The notes under the pieces were generated by a model that had not been told where the DNA came from, did no database searches, and saw nothing but the letters and a program-made list of their open reading frames with translations. From assembly GCA_028822845.1 (NCBI GenBank), contig JAPKCS010000013.1, positions 1 through 47,502 of the forward strand: a stretch of DNA of 47,502 nucleotides, in the 5' to 3' direction. Below are positions 17,385 through 25,922 of the stretch, in pieces (within the stretch, counting starts at the first letter, position 1; each line of letters opens with the position of its first letter). A program made the position numbers and the translations under genes. The DNA comes from Candidatus Poseidoniaceae archaeon (lineage in GTDB: Archaea; Thermoplasmatota; Poseidoniia; Poseidoniales; Poseidoniaceae).

Positions 17385-17738
17385 ATGACTGAAGAAATGC
17401 CAAAACTCAAACGGTTCGAACGTCGAGAAACAGATGTCCTCCTCGCCTATATCGGCGGAGCAGAATTCACCATCACCTATGACGACCTTCGTCATGCTTG
17501 CCCGTGTGCAAAGTGTTCACCGCTGCGCAACGTCGATGACACGAGCAAAAGCTTGCGCCGTCAAGTCGAAGCACTTCCAAAAGAAAAGCCTCAAGTGCGA
17601 ATCGTAGGCAATTATGCACTTGGTTTTGAATGGAACGCTGGATGCTCGAGCGGTATCTATCGATTTGAACGAATTTGGGACTTGGCTAACCGCCGAGACC
17701 CGGATAACGGCCGACCATATGTCCACGGAGCATGGTGA
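17385..17738 (+). CDS. DUF971 / gamma-butyrobetaine hydroxylase N-terminal-like domain protein
   Basis: 117 residues of the DUF971 fold: ERRETDVLLAYIGGAEFTIT, the zinc-site-like LRHACPCAKC, and the closing GNYALGFEWNAGCSSGIYRFERI. In plastid HCF101 a DUF971 domain is fused to the C terminus of the Mrp ATPase, and in many bacteria the two genes are neighbours. Here the gene starts ten bases after the Mrp stop with a good GAGGTGAGCGC ribosome binding site. A role in Fe-S delivery with the Mrp protein is therefore likely. The three clustered Cys may supply metal ligands that the Mrp partner lacks; that last step is inference. Confidence 0.85.
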   Translation: MTEEMPKLKRFERRETDVLLAYIGGAEFTITYDDLRHACPCAKCSPLRNVDDTSKSLRRQVEALPKEKPQVRIVGNYALGFEWNAGCSSGIYRFERIWDLANRRDPDNGRPYVHGAW

Positions 17739-17821
17739 GGCTCACAACCAGCCTCTGCTGACGTTCGTCGACGAGGGTTTGATGAAGACAAGGCAACCCC
17801 GTCAGGTTGGAGGTCAAAAGC

Positions 17822-19918
17822 TTGGACGGCATTTACCTAACTTGGATGGTGAGCGCATTGGCGCTTGGTGTCTTGTTGTTGCCCGTGTTCAAGCAGCCGT
17901 GGATGCGGCTCACCTTGCCCACATTCATCGACTTCGTTCGACGTTACTGGATTCACATTCTGATCGTGTTCGTGGTCTACAATTCAAAGGATATCCTCGA
18001 CCAACTCGACAGGATCATCATGGCCAACACTGGCCTGGACATGACGCCGTGGATTTACGCCATGGAAGGAGATTTGGCCTATGATGTCCAAATCGCATTC
18101 AAAGCCACATGGTTAACAACAGCGTTGACGCATTTCTACGTCGCTGGGTTCATGTTCATTTGTTATGTTTCAGTGTTTTACTTCGCTTTCTTTGACGACC
18201 GTTGGATCGCAGACAGGATGACCCTCTCCATTGTCTGGGTTTACATCCTTGCCATCCCGTTCTACCTCTTCTTCAACGTTCGAGTGACCGGTGACTACAT
18301 CCCCGGAATGGAAACACTCGCTTACGACTTGACGCCAGAAATCGCCGATTGGTTCAGACGAATCGATCCGTTTACCAACGGATTCCCATCGCTTCATATT
18401 GGCATTCCATTCGCCGTTTGGCTTTGCCTGACTCGCTATGATGAAGACCGACGTTGGAACCGATACCGTGCCTTGGTGTTCACCTACATCGTGGTGACAG
18501 CTTTTGCGATTATTTACCTCGGTATTCATTGGTTCGTCGACATCATTGGAGGCATGCTCATAGCGAGTTTAGCCGTCACTTTAGCAGGCCGCACTTCACC
18601 CGCATGGTGGAGCATTTTTGATGAACGCACCATCAATTCACGGGTGGTCACGGTGTTGACGAATCCGAAAAAGGCGTTGGGCATCGTGTTCAATCGAATC
18701 CAAGAGTTCATCAACCGATTCCGGGAGCCAAGCAGCAGAGAAACTGGGACCATCGTTCTGGCAATCTTCGTGGTCCTGTTCGCAGTTCTCACATGGGAAC
18801 TAAGCCACCAAAGCCTTCCTGCCGGCGGCGTGGAAGCACCGCAGGACGTCGCTGCTGCAGATGGCTGGATGGTCACCATCGACAACAAATCAACCGGAGC
18901 AGTGCTTCTTATTCATGATTTGAGCAACCTCGAACAAGAACCAATTGAACTCCTCAATGGGAGCCTTGAACTTGATTCACCCTTTGACGTTCAGAACGAT
19001 CTCTTGGCGGTAGCGAATGCAACATCCCTCATGGTGTTTGACTTGAACCAACCCAGGGCAACTGAAGGGTTCGCAATGGTTCTGAACCATGCCATCGACC
19101 GACCGGAATACTTGTTGATGACTTCGTCCGAAACCAGCGCTTACATCGTCATGTTGACAGCTGGCCACCTGAGTGCCATCGACCTCAACGGAGTGGACAT
19201 CGCGTTGGGTCTCAACGAACGTGCAATCCTCCACGTTCAAGTTTCCAACTTGGAACTCGCTCTGGTGTATGAAGACGCACCTACGACCGTCCATTTTGGT
19301 CGAATTGGGGCCATGGGTTCGATTGCAATCAAAGACATCAACGCCACTGCTTCAGAAGATCAAGATGCAGTTCTTGCTTCGTGGGGTACACCCGTCAACA
19401 TGTCCAACGCCACCATCACCAACATGGTGTTCGATGAGCGCTTCTTGGCTGCAACGGTGAACGTCACCGCGACAGACCGACTTGTGGTTTACAACCGAAG
19501 CAGCGATGGTCAATGGTTGCTTAGTGACCCGAAATACCCCGTCAGTGATCCTTCGATGAACAACGGAATCTTGGCTTGGTCGATTCGAGATCACCTCGAT
19601 CCCACTCGGCCTCAAACCGAGTACATGGATGGCGAAATTCAATTCCTCAACCTCACTGAAAACCAGACCATGTTGTTGACATCGGATGAAGTGCATCAAT
19701 TCGGCCCTCAAGTGCTGACCGACCACCTCGTCTACTTCCAAGAAGACGCTGAAGGAACGGTCACAGTTCACGTTCACAGTTGGGCACCCGAGCTCACCGT
19801 GTATTCCAACATCATCATGCAAATCGGTTTGTTGAGCGCATTCTTGATGGCGTTCGTTTATGCTTACCAGCGTCAATCTGAGCGAAGCAAAGATTCGATG
19901 ATCGATGAAGAAGAGTGA
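17822..19918 (+). CDS. PAP2-family membrane phosphatase fused to a large beta-propeller-like ectodomain
   Basis: About 698 residues. The first ~265 residues form a multi-helix PAP2 (phosphatidic acid phosphatase type 2) domain with the active-site blocks NGFPSLHIG and YLGIHWFVDIIGG. This arrangement is seen in lipid phosphatases and inositol-phosphorylceramide-synthase-like transferases. After an extra membrane helix (GTIVLAIFVVLFAVLTW, near residue 320) comes a region of about 340 residues with repeated beta-strand patterns (for example LLAVANATSLMVFDLNQ) that read like a propeller, then a last helix (IIMQIGLLSAFLMAFVYAY) and a charged tail. TTG at 17822 is chosen because GGAGGT lies seven bases upstream; TTG at 17807 is an alternative. 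Lipid head-group remodelling sensed or gated by the ectodomain is speculation. Confidence 0.8.
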   Translation: MDGIYLTWMVSALALGVLLLPVFKQPWMRLTLPTFIDFVRRYWIHILIVFVVYNSKDILDQLDRIIMANTGLDMTPWIYAMEGDLAYDVQIAFKATWLTTALTHFYVAGFMFICYVSVFYFAFFDDRWIADRMTLSIVWVYILAIPFYLFFNVRVTGDYIPGMETLAYDLTPEIADWFRRIDPFTNGFPSLHIGIPFAVWLCLTRYDEDRRWNRYRALVFTYIVVTAFAIIYLGIHWFVDIIGGMLIASLAVTLAGRTSPAWWSIFDERTINSRVVTVLTNPKKALGIVFNRIQEFINRFREPSSRETGTIVLAIFVVLFAVLTWELSHQSLPAGGVEAPQDVAAADGWMVTIDNKSTGAVLLIHDLSNLEQEPIELLNGSLELDSPFDVQNDLLAVANATSLMVFDLNQPRATEGFAMVLNHAIDRPEYLLMTSSETSAYIVMLTAGHLSAIDLNGVDIALGLNERAILHVQVSNLELALVYEDAPTTVHFGRIGAMGSIAIKDINATASEDQDAVLASWGTPVNMSNATITNMVFDERFLAATVNVTATDRLVVYNRSSDGQWLLSDPKYPVSDPSMNNGILAWSIRDHLDPTRPQTEYMDGEIQFLNLTENQTMLLTSDEVHQFGPQVLTDHLVYFQEDAEGTVTVHVHSWAPELTVYSNIIMQIGLLSAFLMAFVYAYQRQSERSKDSMIDEEE

Positions 19919-19920
19919 CC

Positions 19921-21075
19921 TTACTTCTTGATGCTGAGCATGCGCTCAAGAGCAAGCAATGATCCTTCTTGTATGGATTTTGGAACTTGTATATGATTCG
20001 GAACTTCACCATCAACAATGCGTTCAAGCACATCCATCAAGTACGCTGGGTGAATCATGTACATGGTCGAACATGGGCAGATTTCATCATCCAAGCATTC
20101 GATGTGTTTGTCTGGGTGTTCTTGGGCCAATCGAGCGACCATGTTGATCTCAGTCCCAATTGCAATGCGCGCACCGGGTGCTTGTTGCTGGACAAAGTTG
20201 CGGATGAATTGAGTGGAACCGTTGGCGTCGCTCACATCCACTGTTTCTTTCGGACATTCGGGATGGACCACGACGATGCCTTCGGGTTCCCGTGCTCTAA
20301 ATTCCTCAACCTGAGGGACCGTGAACCGCTTGTGGACTGAACAAAAGCCATGCCAGAGGATAATCCGGCTTCCTTTGATGGCACCCATGGCACCGATGCC
20401 TGGCGTCCATGTTGGCATCAACGATTCATCAATCCCCATCAGTGAACCGGTGTTTCGCCCAAGATGTTGGTCGGGGAAAAACAAAACCGCTCCGTTTGGA
20501 CCTGCTCGATCGAAGGCCCATTGAAGGGCGCCTGTAGCGTTGGTTGAGGTGCACACAATACCACCGTGTCGGCCAACGAAATCCTTGAGGTCGGCGCTGC
20601 TGTTCATGTAGGTCACGGGCACTAAAAACGAGCCTTCATCGCCGGCAAGCGCAACTGGATCAGAGCGTGCGATTGGATCGCTCAAGCCGGTTTGGACAAT
20701 GATTTCATCCCAAGCGACCTTGACTTCAGAAAGCGTAGCCATGTCCGCCATTGAGCAACCTGCTCGAAGATTAGGCAAGACCACATGTTGTTCATCCGTG
20801 GTGAGAATATCTGCCGATTCGGCCATGAAGTGAACGCCACAGAACACGATGTACTTGGCTTCTGATTCAGCTGCTTTTTGACTCAGCATGAATGAATCAC
20901 CGAGGAAATCAGCGTGCATCACGATGCTGTCTCGTTGGTAATGGTGACCGAGGATGAGCAAATCGTCGCCGAGATGAACTCGGAGTTCTGTGATTCGATC
21001 GGATATCGCTTGCTCCTCGACGGAGAGCGATGTGTCCATGAAATCCACGGAACACATTGGGAGGGACACGGTCAT
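19921..21075 (-). CDS. nadA: Quinolinate synthase
   Basis: Condenses iminoaspartate with dihydroxyacetone phosphate to quinolinate in de novo NAD synthesis, using a 4Fe-4S cluster. Visible family blocks: ILGHHYQRDSIVMHADFLGDS, YIVFCGVHFMAESA (cluster Cys), LRAGCSMADMA, VCTSTNATGA (cluster Cys), FPDQHLGRNTG, and C-terminal DDEICPCSTMYMIHP (cluster Cys). The length of about 384 residues is normal for the longer NadA class. It ends two bases from the convergent PAP2 gene. No nadB, aspartate dehydrogenase or nadC is in the window. The start is uncertain; Met residues 7 and 13 are alternatives. Confidence 0.95.
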   Translation of the reverse strand: MTVSLPMCSVDFMDTSLSVEEQAISDRITELRVHLGDDLLILGHHYQRDSIVMHADFLGDSFMLSQKAAESEAKYIVFCGVHFMAESADILTTDEQHVVLPNLRAGCSMADMATLSEVKVAWDEIIVQTGLSDPIARSDPVALAGDEGSFLVPVTYMNSSADLKDFVGRHGGIVCTSTNATGALQWAFDRAGPNGAVLFFPDQHLGRNTGSLMGIDESLMPTWTPGIGAMGAIKGSRIILWHGFCSVHKRFTVPQVEEFRAREPEGIVVVHPECPKETVDVSDANGSTQFIRNFVQQQAPGARIAIGTEINMVARLAQEHPDKHIECLDDEICPCSTMYMIHPAYLMDVLERIVDGEVPNHIQVPKSIQEGSLLALERMLSIKK

Positions 21076-21160
21076 GGTGACTCATGCTAGCCACAGTGTA
21101 CCCCTTCTTGAACCAATCCACACCTAAAGATTTGATAAACCAGCGCTCAAAGCCCCTACC

Positions 21161-21844
21161 ATGGTGTTCCAAGAGGGCGAGCGATTGCACCTCGGCGCAG
21201 AGGCCGAAGTGTGGGCTGGCCACTGGATGGGGCGCCCTGCTGTTCGCAAGCAAAGGAGAGCCCGCGGTTGGCGGCATCCAGATCTTGACCACCGTTTGGG
21301 CCACCGCCGCATGATGAGTGAAGCGAGGTTGATGGTGCGAATGCATCGTGCGGGTCTGCAAGTGCCTGCTCTGTTTGACCTTGATCCGGCTGAAGGGGTG
21401 ATGATCATGGAACGGATTCCTGGTCGGCCGTTGATCGAAGTCCTGCGTGATGCTTCAATGTCAAGTGAACACCTTCAACATGCACTGGAAAGCACGGGAG
21501 CAGCGATTCGAAACGTACACCGGCTCGCTATTACCCATGGCGATCTATCCACCAACAACGTGCTGATTGATGACCAGGGGAATGCCACACTGATCGATTT
21601 CGGATTGGCAGTCATCGATTACGAAGTGGAACGCTTTGGCATCGATTTGCATGTCATCGACGAAATTCTTGGTGCCTCTCATCCGGGTGTTGACAACGCC
21701 ATTGAGCACCTGTTGAACGGATACACCGCAGAAGAAGAGCGGCAAGGACCTCCGACTGACCAAACAGGTGGTGCTGTGCCTACATCTGTTGAAGTGCTAG
21801 AGCGGTTGGAAAATGTACGGACCCGCGTCCGTTACCACGGTTGA
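21161..21844 (+). CDS. bud32: Bud32/PRPK-type atypical kinase of the KEOPS complex
   Basis: 227 residues of the Bud32 family, which supports Kae1 in making the t6A tRNA modification. The N-terminal RHPDLDHRLGHRRMMSEARLM block, the catalytic loop ITHGDLSTNNVLI and metal-binding DFGLAVID are typical, followed by FGIDLHVIDEILGASHP, the equivalent of the 'KAVDLYVLERA' region. In many Euryarchaeota Bud32 is fused behind Kae1; here the frame opens with its own ATG at 21161, about 86 bases from the divergent nadA, and contains no Kae1 part. The 3' end abuts the convergent ferritin-like gene without a gap. Confidence 0.88.
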   Translation: MVFQEGERLHLGAEAEVWAGHWMGRPAVRKQRRARGWRHPDLDHRLGHRRMMSEARLMVRMHRAGLQVPALFDLDPAEGVMIMERIPGRPLIEVLRDASMSSEHLQHALESTGAAIRNVHRLAITHGDLSTNNVLIDDQGNATLIDFGLAVIDYEVERFGIDLHVIDEILGASHPGVDNAIEHLLNGYTAEEERQGPPTDQTGGAVPTSVEVLERLENVRTRVRYHG

Positions 21845-22264
21845 TCAATCCATCAACAATCTCAATTCTTCCACGCTGCGTAATTCTGCGTAGTAGATTT
21901 GCTCGATTGCATCTCTTAGTTCTTGATCTTCAGCCTTTTCTAAATGGATCATCGCTTCGCCGTAAACAGCAGCGGCTTGTGTTTCGGTTTCAAGCGAGAA
22001 TTGAAGCATTTCCGAATAGTCTGTGGTGTGTGTAATGTGATGTGGGTTGCGTTCTGTAACCGGGATACCAAGCAACTTGACAATGGATTGACGGACGATG
22101 TTGGCGTGAGTCAAAGATTCAGTTGCTTCCGTCGAAAACATTGGTGCCAATTGTAGGCGATGAATTCCTTTGACGTTCGCAGCATAGTGTGCGTACATGT
22201 TGATCGCTCGCAATTCCCAGCCAAGGGCTTCGTTTAGTTTGTCGATGAGGGCTTTGTGTGACAT
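21845..22264 (-). CDS. Ferritin-like di-iron protein (bacterioferritin/Dps-like)
   Basis: 139 residues forming a four-helix ferritin-like bundle. Candidate metal ligands appear in the expected helix positions: E in LGWELRAINMYAHY, E and H in ATESLTHANIV, E residues in SLETETQAAAVYGEAM, and E in IYYAELRSVEEL. The length is shorter than bacterioferritin (about 155) and the helix-2 ExxH motif reads ESLTH. Iron storage or peroxide detoxification is the usual family role. It lies 100 bases downstream of crcB on the same strand; the gap shows no clear promoter. Confidence 0.75.
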   Translation of the reverse strand: MSHKALIDKLNEALGWELRAINMYAHYAANVKGIHRLQLAPMFSTEATESLTHANIVRQSIVKLLGIPVTERNPHHITHTTDYSEMLQFSLETETQAAAVYGEAMIHLEKAEDQELRDAIEQIYYAELRSVEELRLLMD

Positions 22265-22364
22265 TGTCTCAACTCTTAGGGTTCCCGAAAGATTTCAATT
22301 CCTTCTGAACCTTACCAGTCCTTCGACGCAGCGATACATAAACCCATGCCGTAGGTGAAGAACA

Positions 22365-22742
22365 TCAAACCCAGAGGTTTTCGCCGATTTTCCAGCCTAA
22401 GAGGGCCAAAAGGGGGCACAACACCATGGTGAGACCGACGTAGGAAAAGGCAAGCGTTGATTCACCTTGATCAAAGAGGCTAATCGTTTCAACAGAGAAG
22501 GTCGACATGGTGGTGAACGCTCCAATCACACCCGTAGCAAACACCAGGGCCATGTTCGGAGCAATGATGTGTTGAGCGACACCAATGGTGAGCACTCCAA
22601 GGAGCAGTGACCCGATCAGGTTCACACTCAGCGTGGCGTATGGGAATCCATCGTGGTTCAACCACTCACCGATCAGATACCTCAGTGCTGCTCCGACAGC
22701 CCCACCCAAAGCAACGAGGCCAACTTGTTGAAGCATGTCCAT
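22365..22742 (-). CDS. crcB: CrcB/Fluc fluoride ion channel
   Basis: 125 residues with four membrane helices. Signature blocks: GGAVGAALRYLIGEW, ATLSVNLIGSLLLGVL (Asn of the central sodium/fluoride pore region) and GVIGAFTTMSTFSVET (the TFST-type pore motif). Fluc channels export fluoride as dual-topology dimers. A single crcB gene is present, so a homodimer is expected. No fluoride riboswitch is evident in the 96 bases upstream. It is divergent from the XTP/dITP pyrophosphatase. Confidence 0.92.
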   Translation of the reverse strand: MDMLQQVGLVALGGAVGAALRYLIGEWLNHDGFPYATLSVNLIGSLLLGVLTIGVAQHIIAPNMALVFATGVIGAFTTMSTFSVETISLFDQGESTLAFSYVGLTMVLCPLLALLGWKIGENLWV

Positions 22743-22838
22743 TGGTTCGCATCATATCTAACAAGCCTGCCGGAAAAAAAACACGCTCATCGTTGATTTC
22801 AGGCGCACAACTCAAAGCCCACACCGCCTCGGCGGGGC

Positions 22839-23495
22839 ATGGGACGTACGGTTTGGTTTCTTACCGGGAACACTGGCAAAGTCAAGGAAGCAACTCACCA
22901 CCTGTTGCCGCTCGGCTATGATGTGAAGCAACTCATCGTCCCTGCTGGTACCATCGTTGAGCCCCAAGCCGACAGCTTAACCGAAGTTGCAATGGCTAAA
23001 ATCGAGCAGGCGGTTCCATTCCTCGAACATCCAGATGACCTTCTGATGGTGGAAGATGCCGGTCTTTTCATCGATTCATTGGATGGTTTCCCGGGAGTCT
23101 ATGCTGCGTATGCCCTCAACACACTGGGCTGTCCTGGCGTGTTGCGACTGCTTGACCATCTCGGTTCTCAAGATCCAGTCCAATCAGCAAACCTTCGACG
23201 AGCATCTTTCCAAGCCGTGGCAGTGATGTGGGTGAACGGTAAAGTGTTCATCGGCAATGGAACGTGCCCCGGATGGATTGCAAATGAAATCACAGAAGGT
23301 GAAGGCTTTGGTTTTGATCCGATTTTTGTGCCATCGGACCTCGACGATGAAAACAAGCCACTCCCACCCGGTGAATACGGGACTGTGAGCACACACGGAT
23401 CCACTTTCGGCGGTATTTCGTTGGAAGAGAAGCAGAAGTTTAGCCACCGTTCAAGAGCGCTGGAAGACTTGCTACGCCAATTGCCATCAGCATGA
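22839..23495 (+). CDS. rdgB: XTP/dITP diphosphatase (HAM1/RdgB family)
   Basis: 218 residues. Hydrolyses non-canonical purine nucleoside triphosphates to monophosphates and so cleans the nucleotide pool. Family motifs: WFLTGNTGKVKEA at the N terminus (substrate-binding TxNxxK), the metal-binding LMVEDAGLFIDSLDGFPGVYAA, and GEGFGFDPIFVP. C-terminal EEKQKFSHRSRAL matches the conserved K--SHR block. At 218 residues it is slightly longer than the usual 185-200. The ATG at 22839 has no clear ribosome binding site. Confidence 0.92.
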   Translation: MGRTVWFLTGNTGKVKEATHHLLPLGYDVKQLIVPAGTIVEPQADSLTEVAMAKIEQAVPFLEHPDDLLMVEDAGLFIDSLDGFPGVYAAYALNTLGCPGVLRLLDHLGSQDPVQSANLRRASFQAVAVMWVNGKVFIGNGTCPGWIANEITEGEGFGFDPIFVPSDLDDENKPLPPGEYGTVSTHGSTFGGISLEEKQKFSHRSRALEDLLRQLPSA

Positions 23496-23528
23496 TAAGT
23501 TAAGGCAGATTGGATGAAGGTGAGGCAC

Positions 23529-24458
23529 ATGGCATTTGTAAAAAGGATGGCAGGGTTTTACGCCCTTACTGCAACTGCGATTTACATCGCATTTGCCAGT
23601 TCCTTGAAAGACGAAGTTGCTTGGGGCCTCATCGCCTCCATCATCCTCGGATGCTTGATCTGGATCGGTGCTTCGGAGCAAACTCAGCCAAAGCGCAGTC
23701 AACGCTCAAGGGCCCAGCGAGAAGTGAATCCCGAGCAAGCAAGCGAAGAGGAATCAGAACCTTCTGAATTTGACATCCCTGAAGCCGTCACCGAAGTCTC
23801 GTTGGACGGCGCCACATTAAGGCAACGAAAACTCGCAAAGATTCAGGCTGCAGAGCTTCAAAAAGCCGAGGCAATGGCTGTTTTCGCCGCTGCTTCACCC
23901 GATGAGGAAGACCTCGTCGAAGTCACTTTGGAAATGGAAGATGTTCACACCGCAGATGAATTTGTGGTCGAGGTCTCTGCTGAATCCGTCGAAGACGCCG
24001 ACATCGAAGCAACGGTCAAACAGCGTAATATTCAGCATGACGTCGTTCGAGAACGCATCGAAAAACGCCGACGTGGGCAACTCGCAGAGATTCGTGCCTC
24101 GAAGGCAAAGTTGTGGGAAGATCAAACTGCAGGCGAAGATCTCGTTGCTCTCTTGCAGACGCCAGGTCACGGACACTCCGTCCTCGTCGAACCAGAGAAC
24201 CCAGCAGCAGGCCACATTTACGGTGCCACCTTCATTCGCATCGATGAATCCAGAATTATGAAGTTGCGTACCCCCCTTGACAGTGGATTCTCACAGGTCA
24301 AGAAAGAGGAAGTTCCAACCCTCCCGGTTCTGCTCGACCCACTGGGTAAACCACTCCCTCCATTGCCAGCTCTCGGAAGCGGTCCATTCCCTATGCCTCT
24401 GCCCATGCCAGCGGCCAGTGGTGCACTTGCTGCGCTAAAGAATGAAATGAATTCGTAA
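23529..24458 (+). CDS. Membrane-anchored acidic protein of unknown function
   Basis: About 309 residues. Two short hydrophobic helices lie near the N terminus (MAGFYALTATAIYIAFASS and VAWGLIASIILGCLIWIGA). They are followed by a long, charged, probably cytoplasmic region with Glu-rich low complexity, a helical stretch (LRQRKLAKIQAAELQKAEAM), a basic coiled-coil-like segment (RERIEKRRRGQLAEIRASK) and a Pro-rich tail (PLPPLPALGSGPFPMPLPMP). No catalytic motif or known domain is recognised. AAGGTGAGG five bases upstream favours the ATG at 23529 over 23514. It lies 33 bases after rdgB and 49 before the CPBP protease. Confidence 0.7.
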   Translation: MAFVKRMAGFYALTATAIYIAFASSLKDEVAWGLIASIILGCLIWIGASEQTQPKRSQRSRAQREVNPEQASEEESEPSEFDIPEAVTEVSLDGATLRQRKLAKIQAAELQKAEAMAVFAAASPDEEDLVEVTLEMEDVHTADEFVVEVSAESVEDADIEATVKQRNIQHDVVRERIEKRRRGQLAEIRASKAKLWEDQTAGEDLVALLQTPGHGHSVLVEPENPAAGHIYGATFIRIDESRIMKLRTPLDSGFSQVKKEEVPTLPVLLDPLGKPLPPLPALGSGPFPMPLPMPAASGALAALKNEMNS

Positions 24459-24507
24459 ATCCGTCACCGGCTCAAACTTGAAGTCGGGTGACACCCAGTC
24501 AACCTCA

Positions 24508-25227
24508 ATGGTCGATGAGTTCATTGAGGCGAGAAAACCCCTAGCGGGAAACTCAACCGCTGTGCTCGGATTGGGCCTTGTGGCCATTGCTCCAACGGTT
24601 TCTGTCGTCACAGGCTTCGTCTTTGAAGCAGGGTTATTTGCGTTAGCAGTGTTTGTTTTGACCAAAATGTGGTTGTTCGGACTTCCTGCCTTCTGGCACC
24701 TTAAAGTCGAGAAAAAACCCATCTCTTGGTCACCACCGAACAAAGGTGGTTGGGGTGTCTCACTCGCTCTTGGGCTTGGCATCATGGTGGTGATCATCGC
24801 AGCCTACCTCTTGCTCGGTGAAATGATGATTCAAGAACAGACACTCCTTGAATTGCTTGAACCGGTTGGTTTGACCAATCCAGGTCGATTAGCAGGTGCT
24901 ATCGTGTTCTGGGTGTTCATCAATTCAGTCTTAGAAGAGTATGTGTTTCGATGGTTTATCACTTCGAAGATCGAAGAAATATGTGGCGGTAAATGGCGCT
25001 CTATCTTCCTTTCATCAGGCGTGTTCACCCTTCACCACACCATCGCTTTGATGATGTTCATCAGCCCACTTGGCACGTTCATCGCATCCCTCGGTGTCTT
25101 TATTGGAGGCGCTATCTTTTCGTGGATTTATTTACAATACCGAAGTGTTTGGGTGGCTTGGGTCGCTCATGCATGCGCTGATGTAGCGGTGTTTGGCGTT
25201 GCTTGGCACATGATCATCGGGTTCTAA
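24508..25227 (+). CDS. CPBP family intramembrane glutamic metalloprotease
   Basis: About 239 residues and six to eight membrane helices. The three CPBP (CAAX protease/Abi) motifs are in order: EEYVFRW (EExxxR), FTLHHT (FxxxH) and HACAD (HxxxD/N) near the C terminus. Relatives cleave prenylated proteins, process bacteriocins or act in membrane-protein turnover. The substrate here is unknown. ATG at 24508 is chosen; TTG at 24478 would add ten residues and neither has a clear ribosome binding site. Continues the plus-strand run begun by rdgB. Confidence 0.85.
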   Translation: MVDEFIEARKPLAGNSTAVLGLGLVAIAPTVSVVTGFVFEAGLFALAVFVLTKMWLFGLPAFWHLKVEKKPISWSPPNKGGWGVSLALGLGIMVVIIAAYLLLGEMMIQEQTLLELLEPVGLTNPGRLAGAIVFWVFINSVLEEYVFRWFITSKIEEICGGKWRSIFLSSGVFTLHHTIALMMFISPLGTFIASLGVFIGGAIFSWIYLQYRSVWVAWVAHACADVAVFGVAWHMIIGF

Positions 25228-25270
25228 ACAACGCTGTTTTTTAGGCTGGAAAGGGGGTTACCAATGACCC

Positions 25271-25279
25271 TTTTAAATA
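25271..25279 (+). promoter_or_regulatory. Candidate TATA box upstream of the small basic orphan gene
   Basis: TTTTAAATA stands in the 231-base gap after the CPBP protease. If used, transcription would start near 25303 and leave a leader of about 155 bases before the GTG at 25459. The leader holds a small hairpin AGTGCC-TTGA-GGCATT near 25377-25392. Nothing else recognisable is seen in the gap. Confidence 0.35.
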
Positions 25280-25458
25280 CTGTAGACGGTTAGTTCTAAT
25301 GGCGCAGAGCGCAACCAAATGTAGGTGTCCAAATTATGATCGAATGAACCCCCGATATGCCCCCCAGAAAATACAGAGTGCCTTGAGGCATTTTGTTATG
25401 GGCGTGGAGTGTCTTAACGGCACTTTGCGAAAAAGGCAAATTGGAGGAAAATACAAAC

Positions 25459-25875
25459 GTGAACAGAAAAAAGAGACTTAGACACCACAAGACCCGACAC
25501 AACAACAAGAACCGCCACACTCAGAAGGGGTACAAGACCCAACGGGCGAGTGGGCAAGAACCTGGCGATGGGAAGAAGCAGAAGCAACCCGTTGATCGTT
25601 TGAGCGACCCCGCTGATGAAGAAGTTCGTCAGAAGTGGGACAAAGAGCGACAACACAAGCCATGTTGCGAAGATGAGGACAGACGTGCGGCCAAGAATCA
25701 GTTCTTGCTTAACGAACTGAACAAGTCGAAGTGCGACATGGAGTGGGATCCACTGACCAACGGGTGGATCACGAAGGTTGTCCCACGATGGTTCACTCTC
25801 AAGCACCGAAGGCACATCAGTCACTTCAAGGCAACAGCCGTGAAGCATGGCTACGTGTGGCCTCGTTGGGGTTGA
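25459..25875 (+). CDS. Small, highly basic orphan protein
   Basis: 138 residues starting at GTG, with GGAGG about 11 bases upstream. The first ~50 residues are dominated by Lys, Arg, His, Asn and Gln (NRKKRLRHHKTRHNNKNRH), suggesting nucleic-acid binding. The middle is acidic-basic with KPCCEDEDRRAAKNQF, and the end carries KCDMEWDPLTNGWITKVVP, then TAVKHGYVWPRWG. Three Cys (CC and KC) could bind metal but form no recognised finger. Third codon positions are mostly G or C. The opposite strand holds a hydrophobic open frame (25414-25995) with no ribosome binding site that looks like a mirror of Lys/Asn codons. The gene ends just before a strong GC hairpin. No family is recognised; it may have been acquired by transfer. 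Confidence 0.5.
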   Translation: MNRKKRLRHHKTRHNNKNRHTQKGYKTQRASGQEPGDGKKQKQPVDRLSDPADEEVRQKWDKERQHKPCCEDEDRRAAKNQFLLNELNKSKCDMEWDPLTNGWITKVVPRWFTLKHRRHISHFKATAVKHGYVWPRWG

Positions 25876-25922
25876 ATCCACCTCTGACGTCAATGGCGTC
25901 TCGTACCCTGAAAGGGGGATCC

